In this document: in pieces, positions 9,563 to 17,588 of the stretch
How positions within the stretch are numbered: the first letter of the stretch is position 1
How the letters are laid out: each line of letters starts with the position of its first letter
Source: Streptomyces sp. HPF1205
GTDB lineage: Bacteria; Actinomycetota; Actinomycetes; Streptomycetales; Streptomycetaceae
Direction of reading: 5' to 3'
NCBI RefSeq assembly: GCF_020400825.1
Contig: NZ_JAINVH010000033.1
Span: 25,589-89,588 of the forward strand
Length of the DNA stretch: 64,000 nt
Notes under the pieces: model-generated
Seen by the model: only the letters and a program-made list of their open reading frames with translations
The model's database searches: none
What the model was told of the DNA's origin: nothing
Made by a program: the position numbers and the translations under genes

Positions 9563-9956
9563 GGCTGTCGGGCCTTTCTCGGGAGCGAAACCGGCGGATG
9601 CCGGTCAGCGGACGCAGCCGCGGGTCAGAGGCGGACGCGGGAAGGGCCGGGCGGCCCCGGGCCGACGCCTGGGCTCCGCCACGGGCACGGATGTCATCGG
9701 GACTCCTCGCGACGGCCGGGTACTGCCACCAGGACACCACCCGGCCCCGTCCCCTCGTACCGTGGAAAGACCCCAGTCACGGTGCTGCCCCGGCCACACG
9801 GCACGACTGGGGACCGGCCCCGAAGCGGAACCGGCCGCGAACGTCGGGCCCGGCGCCCGGCGCCCGGCGGTCTGCGGTCCGGTCTTGAAAGCCGAAGACC
9901 CGCTCGCTCTCCCCGAGGGACAGCGAGCGGGTAAGGGTGGGGCGGGGAGAATCATG
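9563..9956. other. 394-bp gene-free stretch
   Basis: Lies upstream of the hydrolase operon and downstream of the carboxylesterase gene, both on the minus strand. It must hold the operon promoter, but no convincing -35/-10 pair was found. The only clear element is the terminator hairpin at 9898-9932. Confidence 0.5.
9898..9932 (-). terminator. hairpin terminator of the carboxylesterase gene
   Basis: Perfect 11-bp stem, ACCCGCTCGCT at 9898-9908 and AGCGAGCGGGT at 9922-9932, with a 13-base loop. It lies 24 bases beyond the stop codon of the minus-strand esterase gene. Confidence 0.75.
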
Positions 9957-11675
9957 TCACCGCAGAAGAGTCAAATGCCCATCGATGAGGTGACGTTCGA
10001 ACATCTCGATCCAGAAGCCGCACTGGTGCTCGGCTGCGAAGTGGTGCTCGGGGTGGACGGCACGGGGGCTGAGTGACTGGACCGCTTGGCTCCGCTCGGT
10101 GAAGGGGGGCCAGTACGGGTCCCTGGGGCCGTTGGGGTCGCCGGCCCGGGCGAACTGCGTCCAGTAGCGCGCCATCGTGTCGGAGAGCGCCTGCTGGGCC
10201 GGGGTGAAGGGCGGCCGCCTGGTCCGGCCGAAGGGATCCACGTAGCTCTGGAAGACGTACATGACCTCCGAACCGTGGAAGGCGCCCAGGCCGCCCTGGC
10301 CCGGGGCGTACGGGAGCGGTCTGCGATCGTTGAACTCGTAGGCGTAGACGGGCTGGGACTGCGTGCGCTGGAGATAGGTGTTGGCCCGGTGGACGGCGCA
10401 CGAGAACATGCCGTCGCCCACGGCGGTGCTCAGGGCCCGGTCCGGATCGCCGCCGTAGGCCGAGAGCGGGTAGTGGCGCATGACCGCCTTGGCCGCATTC
10501 GGGCCGAAGTGGTGGACCAGGGCGGGGAGGTATTCCTGCGGCCGGAGCGGGTTGTCCTGGTAGCCCTGGATGATGAAGGTGGTGCCCTCGTCGTGGGTGG
10601 CGCCCGCGAGCACCGGCATGTGGTTGTACCTGCCCTCCCGCAGGGCGTCGTCGATCGGCAGGGGCAGGAGCGGGGCACCTTGGGCCGCGTGCCATTCCTC
10701 CCCCTGGTAGTGGACGACGGCCGCCACGGGCATGCGGCGCAGGCAGGCGGCCGCGTTCTTCGCGGTACCGCATCCGATGTCGTGAGCGATCCTCGTGCCC
10801 TGTTCCTGGGCGGCGCGCTGACTGGGCGTCGGATCGATGCAGACGCTCTGCGCGATCGCCCGCTGGAAGAGGCCGGCGGCGGTCGGGGAGGTGAGGTTCG
10901 CGCAGACGCCGGCTCCGCCGGCGGACTCACCGAAGAGCGTCACATCGCGGGCGTCACCGCCGAAGGCCGCCGCGTTGCGGTGCACCCAGCGCAGCGCGGC
11001 CTGCTGGTCCATCAGGCCGTACTGCCCGGAAACGTGGTCGGGCGACTCCGCGGCCAGTGACGGCAGGCCGAGGAAGCCGAGGGCGCCGAGCCGGTAATTG
11101 ATGGTCACGACGACGAAGCCGCGGGCGGCCAGCGCGCTGCCGTCGTAGAGGCTGCCGGCCCCGTAGATGTCGGAACCGCCGTGGATCCACACCATCACCG
11201 GCCGCGGCGAGGGCGCGGGTCGCGCCGGCGCGTAGACGTTCAGGTAGAGGCAGTCCTCGCTGCCGACCGCTGTCCCGCCGGCCCCGGGCTGAGGGCATTC
11301 GGCGCCCGCGGCGGTCGCGGACCGTGTCCCGGACCAGCGCGGAGCCGGCTGAGGCGGCTTCCAGCGCAGCCTGCCGACGGGCGGCGCCGCGTAGGGAACC
11401 CCGAGGAAGCGCTCCACCCCGTGCTGCTCGATGCCGCGCAGGCCGCCCTGCTCCACCGTGACGACCGGCGCGTGGGCCGCGGCCGCGGGTGCGGGAGCGG
11501 CGCCCAGGACGGCGGTGACCAGCGCCCCGGCAGCGGCGGCGGCACGCAGCCTGCTCCAGCCTTTGCGGCCTCGCCGGCTTTTGCGGCCTTCCTGGCCTTC
11601 CCGGCTTTTCCGGCCGAGTCGACGGTGCGGCCGCTCGGCGGGATCGGCGTCGACGAGTGCGCGTCTGTGTCTCAT
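9957..11675 (-). CDS. secreted carboxylesterase, type B
   Basis: 572 residues. A long Arg-rich N-terminus is followed by a hydrophobic Ala/Leu segment ending in AAAAHAP, a likely signal sequence around residues 40-66. The body matches type-B carboxylesterases: RFLGVPYAAPPVG, EDCLYLNVYAP, VMVWIHGGS (oxyanion hole) and the nucleophile elbow FGESAGG. A later HGSEVMYVF supplies the catalytic His. It hydrolyses carboxylic esters outside the cell; the true substrate is unknown. The start is uncertain, because the Arg-rich leader before the hydrophobic core is unusually long. It is monocistronic, with its own terminator, and divergent from the MNIO operon. Confidence 0.88.
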   Translation of the reverse strand: MRHRRALVDADPAERPHRRLGRKSREGQEGRKSRRGRKGWSRLRAAAAAGALVTAVLGAAPAPAAAAHAPVVTVEQGGLRGIEQHGVERFLGVPYAAPPVGRLRWKPPQPAPRWSGTRSATAAGAECPQPGAGGTAVGSEDCLYLNVYAPARPAPSPRPVMVWIHGGSDIYGAGSLYDGSALAARGFVVVTINYRLGALGFLGLPSLAAESPDHVSGQYGLMDQQAALRWVHRNAAAFGGDARDVTLFGESAGGAGVCANLTSPTAAGLFQRAIAQSVCIDPTPSQRAAQEQGTRIAHDIGCGTAKNAAACLRRMPVAAVVHYQGEEWHAAQGAPLLPLPIDDALREGRYNHMPVLAGATHDEGTTFIIQGYQDNPLRPQEYLPALVHHFGPNAAKAVMRHYPLSAYGGDPDRALSTAVGDGMFSCAVHRANTYLQRTQSQPVYAYEFNDRRPLPYAPGQGGLGAFHGSEVMYVFQSYVDPFGRTRRPPFTPAQQALSDTMARYWTQFARAGDPNGPRDPYWPPFTERSQAVQSLSPRAVHPEHHFAAEHQCGFWIEMFERHLIDGHLTLLR

Positions 11676-11961
11676 GCGCAGCAGTATGGGATAGCGGGGA
11701 AATATCCATCCAAATAGGTGTCAAGTGGCGTGAAGGGTTCACCCGCGCGGCAGTGAGGTGGGCCGACCCTGTGCCGGAGGTGCCCCGAGGGCGAACGCCT
11801 TTCGGATCGTCTTCGCAGGCCCTCGACCCCAGCGTTGAACGATGGCCGGAACGTTTCGTCCGACCGCTTCGTGACGCTTTCCGCGGGAACCGGAAGGGGC
11901 GGTCCGGCGTGGTCCGCGGTGGAGCGGCTGGGGGGCCGCCCCGACGGGAGGGGAGGCGCGG

Positions 11962-12999
11962 ATGAGCGAGCCGTGGGGGTTGAGCGGGCCGGAGTTCCTG
12001 GGGGTGTACGCCGAGGCGGTGGCGGCCGCGCACCTGCTGACGGCGGTCGCGCGGCGCCTGCTCCGGCGCGGCGGGCCGGACCCGCGGGTCATGCCCGATG
12101 TGTACACGGTGGCCGTGGGGGCGGGCGGCCGGGCGCGCGTGGTCGACACGGCGGTGAGCGGCCTGGTGGAAGCCGGGCGGGTACGGGCCAGCCGGGACCA
12201 CCGGATCACGGTGGCCACCTCCGAGGCGGCGGTGGACGCCGAGGTGGACGCGGGCGCGCACGCGGGCGCGGGCAGCGGAACGGCGGCCGGGACGGGTGCG
12301 GGCCTCGGCCCGGCCGCGGGCGGGCATGCCGGTGACGCGCCGGCCGGGGCGGCCGGCGGCGTCGCGGCCGGTGACCCGGCCGGGGACCGCGTCCAGGAAG
12401 CGGTGCTGACGCACCTGCGGAAGGTGCGGACCACGAACCTGCGGGGGGCGCGGCGCCTGGCCATGGACTCCGCGGCCGTTCTGGCGGTCGAGGAGGAGGC
12501 GGTGCGCGGCGGGATGCTGCTGCCGCCGGGGCGGCGCCGGGCGGCGCTGGCGGCCGGACTGCTGCTTCAGGCGGCCGTCCTCGGGCTCGGCGTGGCCCGG
12601 CTCGTCAACGGCGTCCGCCTGCACCGGCCGGTCGGCTTCCTCTTCCTCTTCCTCCTCGTCAGCGCGGTGCTCGCGCTCGTCTCCGCGACCAGGACGCCCC
12701 GGCTCACCCGGGGCGGCGAGCGGTGGCTGGAGCGGATCGTCAAGGTGCGCTCCCGGGTGGGCGAGGCGGGTTACGGCCCGCACGCGCCCGAGGGCACGTC
12801 CGTGCCGGAAGCGGTGTTCGCCGTCGCCGCGTTCGGGGCGGCCGGGGTGGCCGATCCGGGGCTGCGGGAGGCGCTGTACGGGGGGATGAGCGCGTCGGCG
12901 TCCGCGGGGTCGGGGAGCGGAGGTTACGGCGCAGGAGCGTGCGGCGGCGGAGGAGGGTGCGGGGGCGGAGGCTGCGGCGGGGGAGGGTGCGGGGGATGA
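11962..12999 (+). CDS. TIGR04222-type membrane protein with C-terminal Cys-Gly tail
   Basis: 345 residues from ATG 11962, preceded by GGGAGGGGAGG. The N-terminal 90 residues are a helical TIGR04222-like domain (EPWGLSGPEFL, YTVAVGAGGR). An Ala/Gly-rich linker (about 95-140), a second helical part and two predicted membrane helices (about 193-215 and 223-242) follow. A conserved YGPHAPEG segment leads into the tail. The last 20 residues are almost only Gly with four Cys at 327, 333, 338 and 343, spaced by 4-5 Gly. The tail looks like a precursor segment for the DUF692/MNIO enzyme encoded next, whose ATG overlaps this stop by 4 bases. That it is modified is inference from context. The topology suggests a membrane-anchored, thiol-rich tail. 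Confidence 0.85.
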   Translation: MSEPWGLSGPEFLGVYAEAVAAAHLLTAVARRLLRRGGPDPRVMPDVYTVAVGAGGRARVVDTAVSGLVEAGRVRASRDHRITVATSEAAVDAEVDAGAHAGAGSGTAAGTGAGLGPAAGGHAGDAPAGAAGGVAAGDPAGDRVQEAVLTHLRKVRTTNLRGARRLAMDSAAVLAVEEEAVRGGMLLPPGRRRAALAAGLLLQAAVLGLGVARLVNGVRLHRPVGFLFLFLLVSAVLALVSATRTPRLTRGGERWLERIVKVRSRVGEAGYGPHAPEGTSVPEAVFAVAAFGAAGVADPGLREALYGGMSASASAGSGSGGYGAGACGGGGGCGGGGCGGGGCGG

Positions 13000-13997
13000 C
13001 CGAAGGGAGCGGAGGGGTGCCGGGAGGTGCGGTAACCGGGGGCGCCGGGCCCGGCACCGGTGTGCCCGGCGCCGGTGTGCCCGGCGGCGCGATGTGCGGC
13101 GCCGATGTGTCCGGCGCCGGTGTGCCCGGCGGCGCGATGTCTGACGCCGATGTGTCCGGCACCGGTGTGCCCGGGCTCGGGTACGGGATCGGGTGGCGGC
13201 CGGAGATCGACCTGACCGTCGAGCGGCTGCCCGGCGTGGACTTCGTGGAGGTCATCGCGGAGGGGCTGGCGCCCGCGCGGCTTCCCGCGTCCCTGCCGGC
13301 CCTCAGGGAGCGGGGCGTCCCGGCCGTGCCGCACGGCGTCTCGCTGTCCCTCGGCGGGGCCGAGCGGCCCGACCCGGGGCGGCTCGCCCATCTCGCGGCC
13401 TGCGCGCAGGCGCTGGGCGCGCCGCTGGTGAGCGAGCACATCGCGTTCACGCGAGCGGGCGAGTTCGAGGCGGGGCACCTCCTCCCGGTGCCCCGCACAC
13501 GGGACGCGCTGGCCGTCGTCACCGAGAACATCCGCATCGCGCAGGACCAGTTGCCCGTACCGCTCGCCCTGGAGAACATCGCGCCGCTGCTCGCCTGGCC
13601 CGAAGAGGACTTCACGGAGGGGGAGTTCCTCTACGAGGTGGCCGACCGTACCGGCGCCCTCCTCCTGCTGGACGTGGCCAACCTCCACACCGCCCGCGTC
13701 AACCTCGGGCTCGACCCGGCCCGTGTCCTCGCCGCCCTCCCGTTGGAACGGCTCGCCTACGTCCACGTGGCGGGCGGCGTCGAGCGCGACGGCGTCTGGC
13801 ACGACACCCACACCCACCCCGTGACCGAGCCCGTCCTCGCCCTCCTGACCGACCTCGCGCGGCACGTCGGCGGGTCGTCCTCCCGCCCTTCCTTCCCGGG
13901 CGTCCTGCTGGAACGCGACGGCGCCTACCCCTCGGACGCCGGCCTCGCGGCCGAACTGGCCTCGATACGTCAGGCGGTGCGTGCCGGTGGACGCTGA
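12996..13997 (+). CDS. DUF692 family (MNIO, multinuclear non-heme iron oxidative) enzyme
   Basis: 333 residues from ATG 12996, overlapping the previous stop as ATGA. From about residue 60 (GLGYGIGWRPE) it is a TIM-barrel DUF692 protein. Candidate metal ligands are all present: PHGVSLSLGG (H113), SEHIAF (E147, H148), ALENIAP (E193, N194), LLDVANLH (D226, N229, H231), YVHVAGG (H257), HDTHTHP (H269-H274) and LLERDG (E306). MNIO enzymes such as MbnB and TglH use two or three iron ions to oxidise cysteine residues of peptides. The natural substrate here is probably the Cys-Gly tail of the upstream membrane protein. The first 60 residues are Gly/Val/Pro-rich and encoded by a 45-bp tandem repeat. 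A GTG start near 13170 would remove them, so the true start is open. Confidence 0.9.
   Translation: MTEGSGGVPGGAVTGGAGPGTGVPGAGVPGGAMCGADVSGAGVPGGAMSDADVSGTGVPGLGYGIGWRPEIDLTVERLPGVDFVEVIAEGLAPARLPASLPALRERGVPAVPHGVSLSLGGAERPDPGRLAHLAACAQALGAPLVSEHIAFTRAGEFEAGHLLPVPRTRDALAVVTENIRIAQDQLPVPLALENIAPLLAWPEEDFTEGEFLYEVADRTGALLLLDVANLHTARVNLGLDPARVLAALPLERLAYVHVAGGVERDGVWHDTHTHPVTEPVLALLTDLARHVGGSSSRPSFPGVLLERDGAYPSDAGLAAELASIRQAVRAGGR
13068..13157 (+). repeat. 45-bp tandem repeat inside the MNIO gene
   Basis: Two near-identical 45-bp units (13068-13112 and 13113-13157), followed by a partial third. They encode GAGVPGGAMCGADVS, then GAGVPGGAMSDADVS, then GTGVPG. The period is a multiple of three, so reading frame is kept. 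It lies ahead of the conserved barrel and is not part of the usual DUF692 domain. Confidence 0.85.
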
Positions 13998-14337
13998 CGC
14001 GGCCCGCGAACGGCTCGCCGCCCGGCAGGAGGTGCTGCTCATCGCACTCGTCGCCGGGGGCGCCCCGCCGGAGGGGTTCGACCCGGCGCGGCTGCGGGTC
14101 CAGGCGCAAGCCCTCGTGGCCAAGCGCCGCCGAGTCGCCGCGGCGCACCACCCATGGCTGACCGAGGCGCTGGGCCCTCCCCGTTACGCCGCCCTTTTCG
14201 CGGAGTACGCCCGCGAGACGCCGCTGCGGCCCCAAGGCTCCGGACACGCCGACGCGGAGGGCTTCGAGGCGTACGCACGGAAGGTGGGGGCCTTGCCGGC
14301 GCCGGCACGGTGGGCGTTCCTCCGGCGCCGACGCTGA
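13981..14337 (+). CDS. small MNIO partner protein, SCO6045-like
   Basis: 118 residues from GTG 13981, overlapping the end of the MNIO gene by 17 bases (a second in-frame GTG lies at 13987). It is helical and rich in Ala, Arg and Glu, with segments RLAARQEVLLIALVAGG, GFDPARLRVQAQALVAKRR and HPWLTEALG. Small proteins of this kind follow DUF692 genes in Streptomyces; from memory this resembles the SCO6045-like family. In characterised MNIO systems a partner protein binds the precursor and helps the enzyme, for example MbnC with MbnB. That role is inferred here from position only. No Cys is seen. Confidence 0.75.
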   Translation: MPVDADAARERLAARQEVLLIALVAGGAPPEGFDPARLRVQAQALVAKRRRVAAAHHPWLTEALGPPRYAALFAEYARETPLRPQGSGHADAEGFEAYARKVGALPAPARWAFLRRRR

Positions 14338-14356
14338 CCATCACCTGGACGCCGGG

Positions 14357-15589
14357 TCAGAAGAACGTCTCGCGGGGGTCGATTCCCACGCCGTACTCCC
14401 ACAGCACCGAGTGGCGCAGGGTGCCGTTGCCTTGGCCGGACCACAGGTTGAAGGCCCATCCGTCGACGGCCCACAGGTCGTTCTTCAGGTCGCCGTCGGC
14501 GTCACCGACGGCGAACAGCCGCCAGCCGGCCGGAACCCCGGTGGCCAGCACGAGGCGTGTTCCGTAGTGGCCGCGGCCGTCGCCGGGGTAGAGCCACAGG
14601 CGGCCGGAGGTGTCGCGGGCGACCAGATCGTCGTGCTTGTCGCCGTTGAGGTCGCCGGGGCCGGTGAGCGCGCTCATGGTGTTCCAGTTGCTGCCCACGG
14701 CGCGGCGCGGGCCGAGCCCGCCGTGGCCGGTGCCCGGGTAGAGCCACAAGGTGCCCGACCGGTCGCGGGCCACGAGGTCGTTGCGGCCGTCGCCGGTGAG
14801 GTCGCCCACGCCGGCGAGCGCGGTCATGGCGTTCCAGCCGCCGCCGATCCGTATCCGGGTGCCGAGCCGGGTGACCAGGCCGGGGTAGAGCCACAGGGTG
14901 CCCGAGCGGTCGCGGGCGAAGACGTCCTCGCGGCCGTCACCGGTGAAGTCGCCGTGCCGGACCAGGGCGGTCATGGCGTTCCAGCCGCCGCCGAGGTCGA
15001 CGGGTCTGGGGTCACTGCCGCCCGGGAGCACCCACAGGTGGCCTTCGACCGAGCGCATCAGGGCCTGGCTCTGGCCGTTGTCGAGAAAGGAACCGAAGGG
15101 CTTGGGGGTCCCCAGGGGGTCGTCGTACGGGCGGCCCCAGTCCACGTACTGGTGGCCGTCGCCGCACTCGTGACCGGTGGGGGCCAGGCGGACGGAGCCG
15201 AAGTGGTCGCGCCAGTTGGCCGTGGCCTCACGCGCGTCGTCCCAGCCGTAGTCGGCGCCTTCGGCGGGACCGGCGCCCCAGGGCGTGGTCGTGTAGTACG
15301 CGGAGGTGGCGGTGTAGCCCGCCGACGGGTACAGGCAGGAGTAGTCGGCGGTGCGGTTGGCCCACGAGGCGGCATGCCGGCCGGCGGAGCCGAAATCGCG
15401 CTGGGAGCTGCGGTAGGCGGTGAGGGAGCCGGTGCCGTCCAGGCCGGTGAAAAGGCAAAAATCGCCCTTGGGACAGCGGTCCATCCCGGCCGGTTCCCAC
15501 GCCGACGCGGGCGGGGCCGCGGTGAGAGTGCCGACGGCGAGGGCGCCCAAGGCCGCGCCCGCCGCGATGAACCGTCCGAGAATCCCCAC
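14357..15589 (-). CDS. secreted I36-like / FG-GAP repeat protein
   Basis: 410 residues from GTG 15589 with AGG about 9 bases ahead. The signal peptide runs over residues 1-31 (GRFIAAGAALGALAVGTL core, ending ASA). Next comes a Cys-containing domain, DRCPKGDFCLFTGLDGTG, that resembles the peptidase inhibitor I36 / SMPI-type fold, then an Ala/Tyr-rich segment with HECGDGHQY. The second half has at least four FG-GAP blades, such as GDFTGDGREDVFARD, GDLTGDGRNDLVARD and GDLNGDKHDDLVARD, each followed by LWLYPG. It is an exported beta-propeller protein, probably binding a surface or protein ligand. The gene converges on the MNIO operon with only 19 bp between them. Confidence 0.88.
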   Translation of the reverse strand: MGILGRFIAAGAALGALAVGTLTAAPPASAWEPAGMDRCPKGDFCLFTGLDGTGSLTAYRSSQRDFGSAGRHAASWANRTADYSCLYPSAGYTATSAYYTTTPWGAGPAEGADYGWDDAREATANWRDHFGSVRLAPTGHECGDGHQYVDWGRPYDDPLGTPKPFGSFLDNGQSQALMRSVEGHLWVLPGGSDPRPVDLGGGWNAMTALVRHGDFTGDGREDVFARDRSGTLWLYPGLVTRLGTRIRIGGGWNAMTALAGVGDLTGDGRNDLVARDRSGTLWLYPGTGHGGLGPRRAVGSNWNTMSALTGPGDLNGDKHDDLVARDTSGRLWLYPGDGRGHYGTRLVLATGVPAGWRLFAVGDADGDLKNDLWAVDGWAFNLWSGQGNGTLRHSVLWEYGVGIDPRETFF

Positions 15590-15866
15590 GTCAAACCTGC
15601 CCTGTGCTCGCGGGTGCGGCCGGTCGCTCCCGGCCCGTATGCCGGGCATAACGCATCGTCCCCCCCGGCGTGATCACGCCGAAGCTACCAGTGGGACGCG
15701 CCCGCGATCCAGCGGCATCCCGGCTCGCGCCGGGGGAGCCGTGGACCCGTGGGGGTGCCGCGGCCGTGACGTCATGGCCGATGGCTATCGCCACAGGTAT
15801 TGGACGCTCCGCCGCACCGTGGCCGAGGATCACGTCGACCGACGGAACAAAGGCCTTGGAGGAGAC

Positions 15867-16289
15867 ATGTCCGTGTCGGAGCGGATGGAGCGCAACCGGC
15901 TCGTGATCGAGGAGTTCCGCGCCGCCGGCGGAGTGGTGGGCGGTGACTTCGCGGGAGTGCCGCTGCTCCTGCTCACCACGACCGGTGCGCGCAGCGGGGA
16001 GCCCCGCACCATGCCGATGACCTATCTGAGGGACGGTACGAGGCTGGTGGTCTTCGGCGCCAACGGGGGCCGGCCGCGGCACCCGGGCTGGTACCACAAC
16101 CTGCTGGCCGATCCCACCGCCCTCGTCGAGGTCGGCACCGAGGCGTACCGGGTGACGGCGAGTGTGACCCAGGGCGCGGAACGCGAACGGCTCTGGGCCC
16201 TGCAGCTGCCGCACACCCCGTACTTCGAGGACTTCCAGGAGCGGGCCGGGCGCCCGATCCCGGTCGTCGCGCTGACCCCGGCCGCCTGA
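15867..16289 (+). CDS. nitroreductase/deazaflavin-dependent oxidoreductase family protein (Ddn-like)
   Basis: 140 residues from ATG 15867, with a perfect GGAGG at 15858-15862. Signatures are LLLTTTGARSG (residues 34-44), MTYLRDG and GRPRHPGWYHNLLADP, typical of the split-barrel F420-binding Ddn/PF04075 family. These small proteins use F420H2 or FMN to reduce quinones or nitroaromatics, or act as quinone reductases. No membrane segment is seen. It stands alone upstream of a PadR/ABC operon and is divergent from the I36/FG-GAP gene. Function beyond the family is not readable. Confidence 0.88.
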   Translation: MSVSERMERNRLVIEEFRAAGGVVGGDFAGVPLLLLTTTGARSGEPRTMPMTYLRDGTRLVVFGANGGRPRHPGWYHNLLADPTALVEVGTEAYRVTASVTQGAERERLWALQLPHTPYFEDFQERAGRPIPVVALTPAA

Positions 16290-16352
16290 AAGACCCCGGC
16301 CGCCTGAAAGACCCGGACCGACTGAAAGACCCCGGCCGACTGTAAGACCCGG
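16281..16352 (+). repeat. 18-bp tandem repeat, four units
   Basis: Four consecutive 18-bp units, consensus GCCGMCTGAAAGACCCCG, starting over the stop codon of the Ddn-like gene and running into the intergenic gap (16281-16298, 16299-16316, 16317-16334, 16335-16352). No role is evident. Confidence 0.85.
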
Positions 16353-16367
16353 GCCCGCACTAGTCAG

Positions 16368-16396
16368 TTGAGCTACCTACTCAGGGGTGCTAGCGT
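16368..16396 (+). promoter_or_regulatory. promoter of the PadR/ABC operon (leaderless)
   Basis: TTGAGC at 16368-16373, 17-base spacer, TAGCGT at 16391-16396, matching the vegetative Streptomyces consensus. The GTG start at 16405 is only 8 bases beyond the -10 box, so the transcript should be leaderless. PadR proteins often bind their own promoter. Confidence 0.7.
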
Positions 16397-16404
16397 CTCG
16401 CCGC

Positions 16405-16755
16405 GTGAGCAGCCCGTCGTCGGAGCAGCGCGCCCAATGGCTGCGCGGAGTACTGGACTTGTGCATCCTCGCGGCCCTCGCGTCCCACGAGTCGTACGGA
16501 TACGAGCTCTCCCGGATGTTCGAGGCCGAGGGGCTCGGCGTGATCCCCGGCGGCACCCTCTACCCGGCGCTGACCCGGCTGCGCGGCAGCGGCCTGGTGA
16601 CCAGTACGTGGCGCGAGCCCGTGTCGTCCGGTCCGGCGCGCAAGTACTACGCCCTCACCGACAAGGGGCGGGACGTACTGCGTGAGGGCGGGCTCGCCTG
16701 GCTGGAGTTCACCGACCGGGTGGCCGGGATCCTACGTAAGGAAGACCTACCGTGA
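16405..16755 (+). CDS. PadR family transcriptional regulator
   Basis: 116 residues. GTG 16405 is preferred because a good promoter ends 8 bases upstream, which rules out the in-frame GTG at 16387. The winged-helix PadR core is clear: DLCILAALASHESYGYELSRMF, then GTLYPALTRLRGSGLV, then RKYYALTDKGR. PadR proteins are small repressors, often released by toxic ligands, and commonly control adjacent exporters. The GTGA overlap with the next gene makes a coupled PadR-ATPase-permease operon, which suggests autoregulation of an exporter. Confidence 0.92.
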   Translation: MSSPSSEQRAQWLRGVLDLCILAALASHESYGYELSRMFEAEGLGVIPGGTLYPALTRLRGSGLVTSTWREPVSSGPARKYYALTDKGRDVLREGGLAWLEFTDRVAGILRKEDLP

Positions 16756-17588
16756 ACAACAGTGAGTGGCTGGAGCGGCTGGCGGGTGAGCTGTGGCGGC
16801 GCGGACTCGACGGAGCCGCCATCGGGCAGGCGGCCGCGGAGGCACAGTCGCACCTGCTGGAGAGCGGACAGCCCGCCGTGTCCGTGTTCGGTCTTCCCGA
16901 GACGTTCGCCGCGCAGCTCGCCGGCGGCCACACCCGGGGCGGCGGCCTGGCGGCACACGTCCCCGCGCCGCCGCCCCGGCCCGCCGCGCCCGACCGCCTG
17001 ACGGCGCGTCGGGTGGGCAAGCGCTACGGCCGCCGATGGGTCATGCGCGGTGTCGACCTGACCGTACGCGCCGGACAGGCGGCCGCCGTCGTGGGCGCCA
17101 ACGGCACCGGGAAATCCACCTTCCTCAGGATGTGCGCGGGCCTGGAGGCCTGTGACGAGGGGCAGATCACCGTCGACGGCTCCATCGGCTTCTGCCCGCA
17201 GTACGGCGGCACCCTGGACTTCCTGCACCCGCTCGAACACTTCGTCCTGGTCGGCGCCGGCCGCGACCTGCGGCGCGGCGCCGCACGGCGGGCCGGTCTG
17301 GAACTGGCCGCGCGGCTGGAGTGGAACGCCGGGGAGCCCGTCCAGGCACGGCACTTGTCCGGCGGCACCCGGCAGAAGCTCAACCTCGCGCTCGCCGGGA
17401 TCGGCGAGCCCGACGTCCTGCTGCTCGACGAGCCCTACCAGGGCTTCGACCACGGCTCCTACCTCGACTTCTGGCAGCAGGTCTGGCGCTGGCGCGACGA
17501 GGGCAAGGCCGTGGTCGTGGTGACGCACCTGCTGGAGCAACTGGACCGGGTCGACACGGTGCTCGACCTGACGGAGGAGACATCGTGA
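16752..17588 (+). CDS. ABC transporter ATP-binding protein with N-terminal helical domain
   Basis: 278 residues from GTG 16752, overlapping the PadR stop. Residues 1-60 form a helical region (WLERLAGELWRRGLDG, VSVFGLPETFAAQL) like the HAAS/DUF1700 domains that usually accompany PadR genes as separate proteins. The ATPase follows: Walker A GANGTGKST (about residue 118), Q-loop GFCPQYGG, signature LSGGTRQ, Walker B VLLLDEP and H-loop VVTHL. It powers the permease encoded next. The joining of a HAAS-like segment to the ATPase is unusual. Confidence 0.92.
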   Translation: MNNSEWLERLAGELWRRGLDGAAIGQAAAEAQSHLLESGQPAVSVFGLPETFAAQLAGGHTRGGGLAAHVPAPPPRPAAPDRLTARRVGKRYGRRWVMRGVDLTVRAGQAAAVVGANGTGKSTFLRMCAGLEACDEGQITVDGSIGFCPQYGGTLDFLHPLEHFVLVGAGRDLRRGAARRAGLELAARLEWNAGEPVQARHLSGGTRQKLNLALAGIGEPDVLLLDEPYQGFDHGSYLDFWQQVWRWRDEGKAVVVVTHLLEQLDRVDTVLDLTEETS

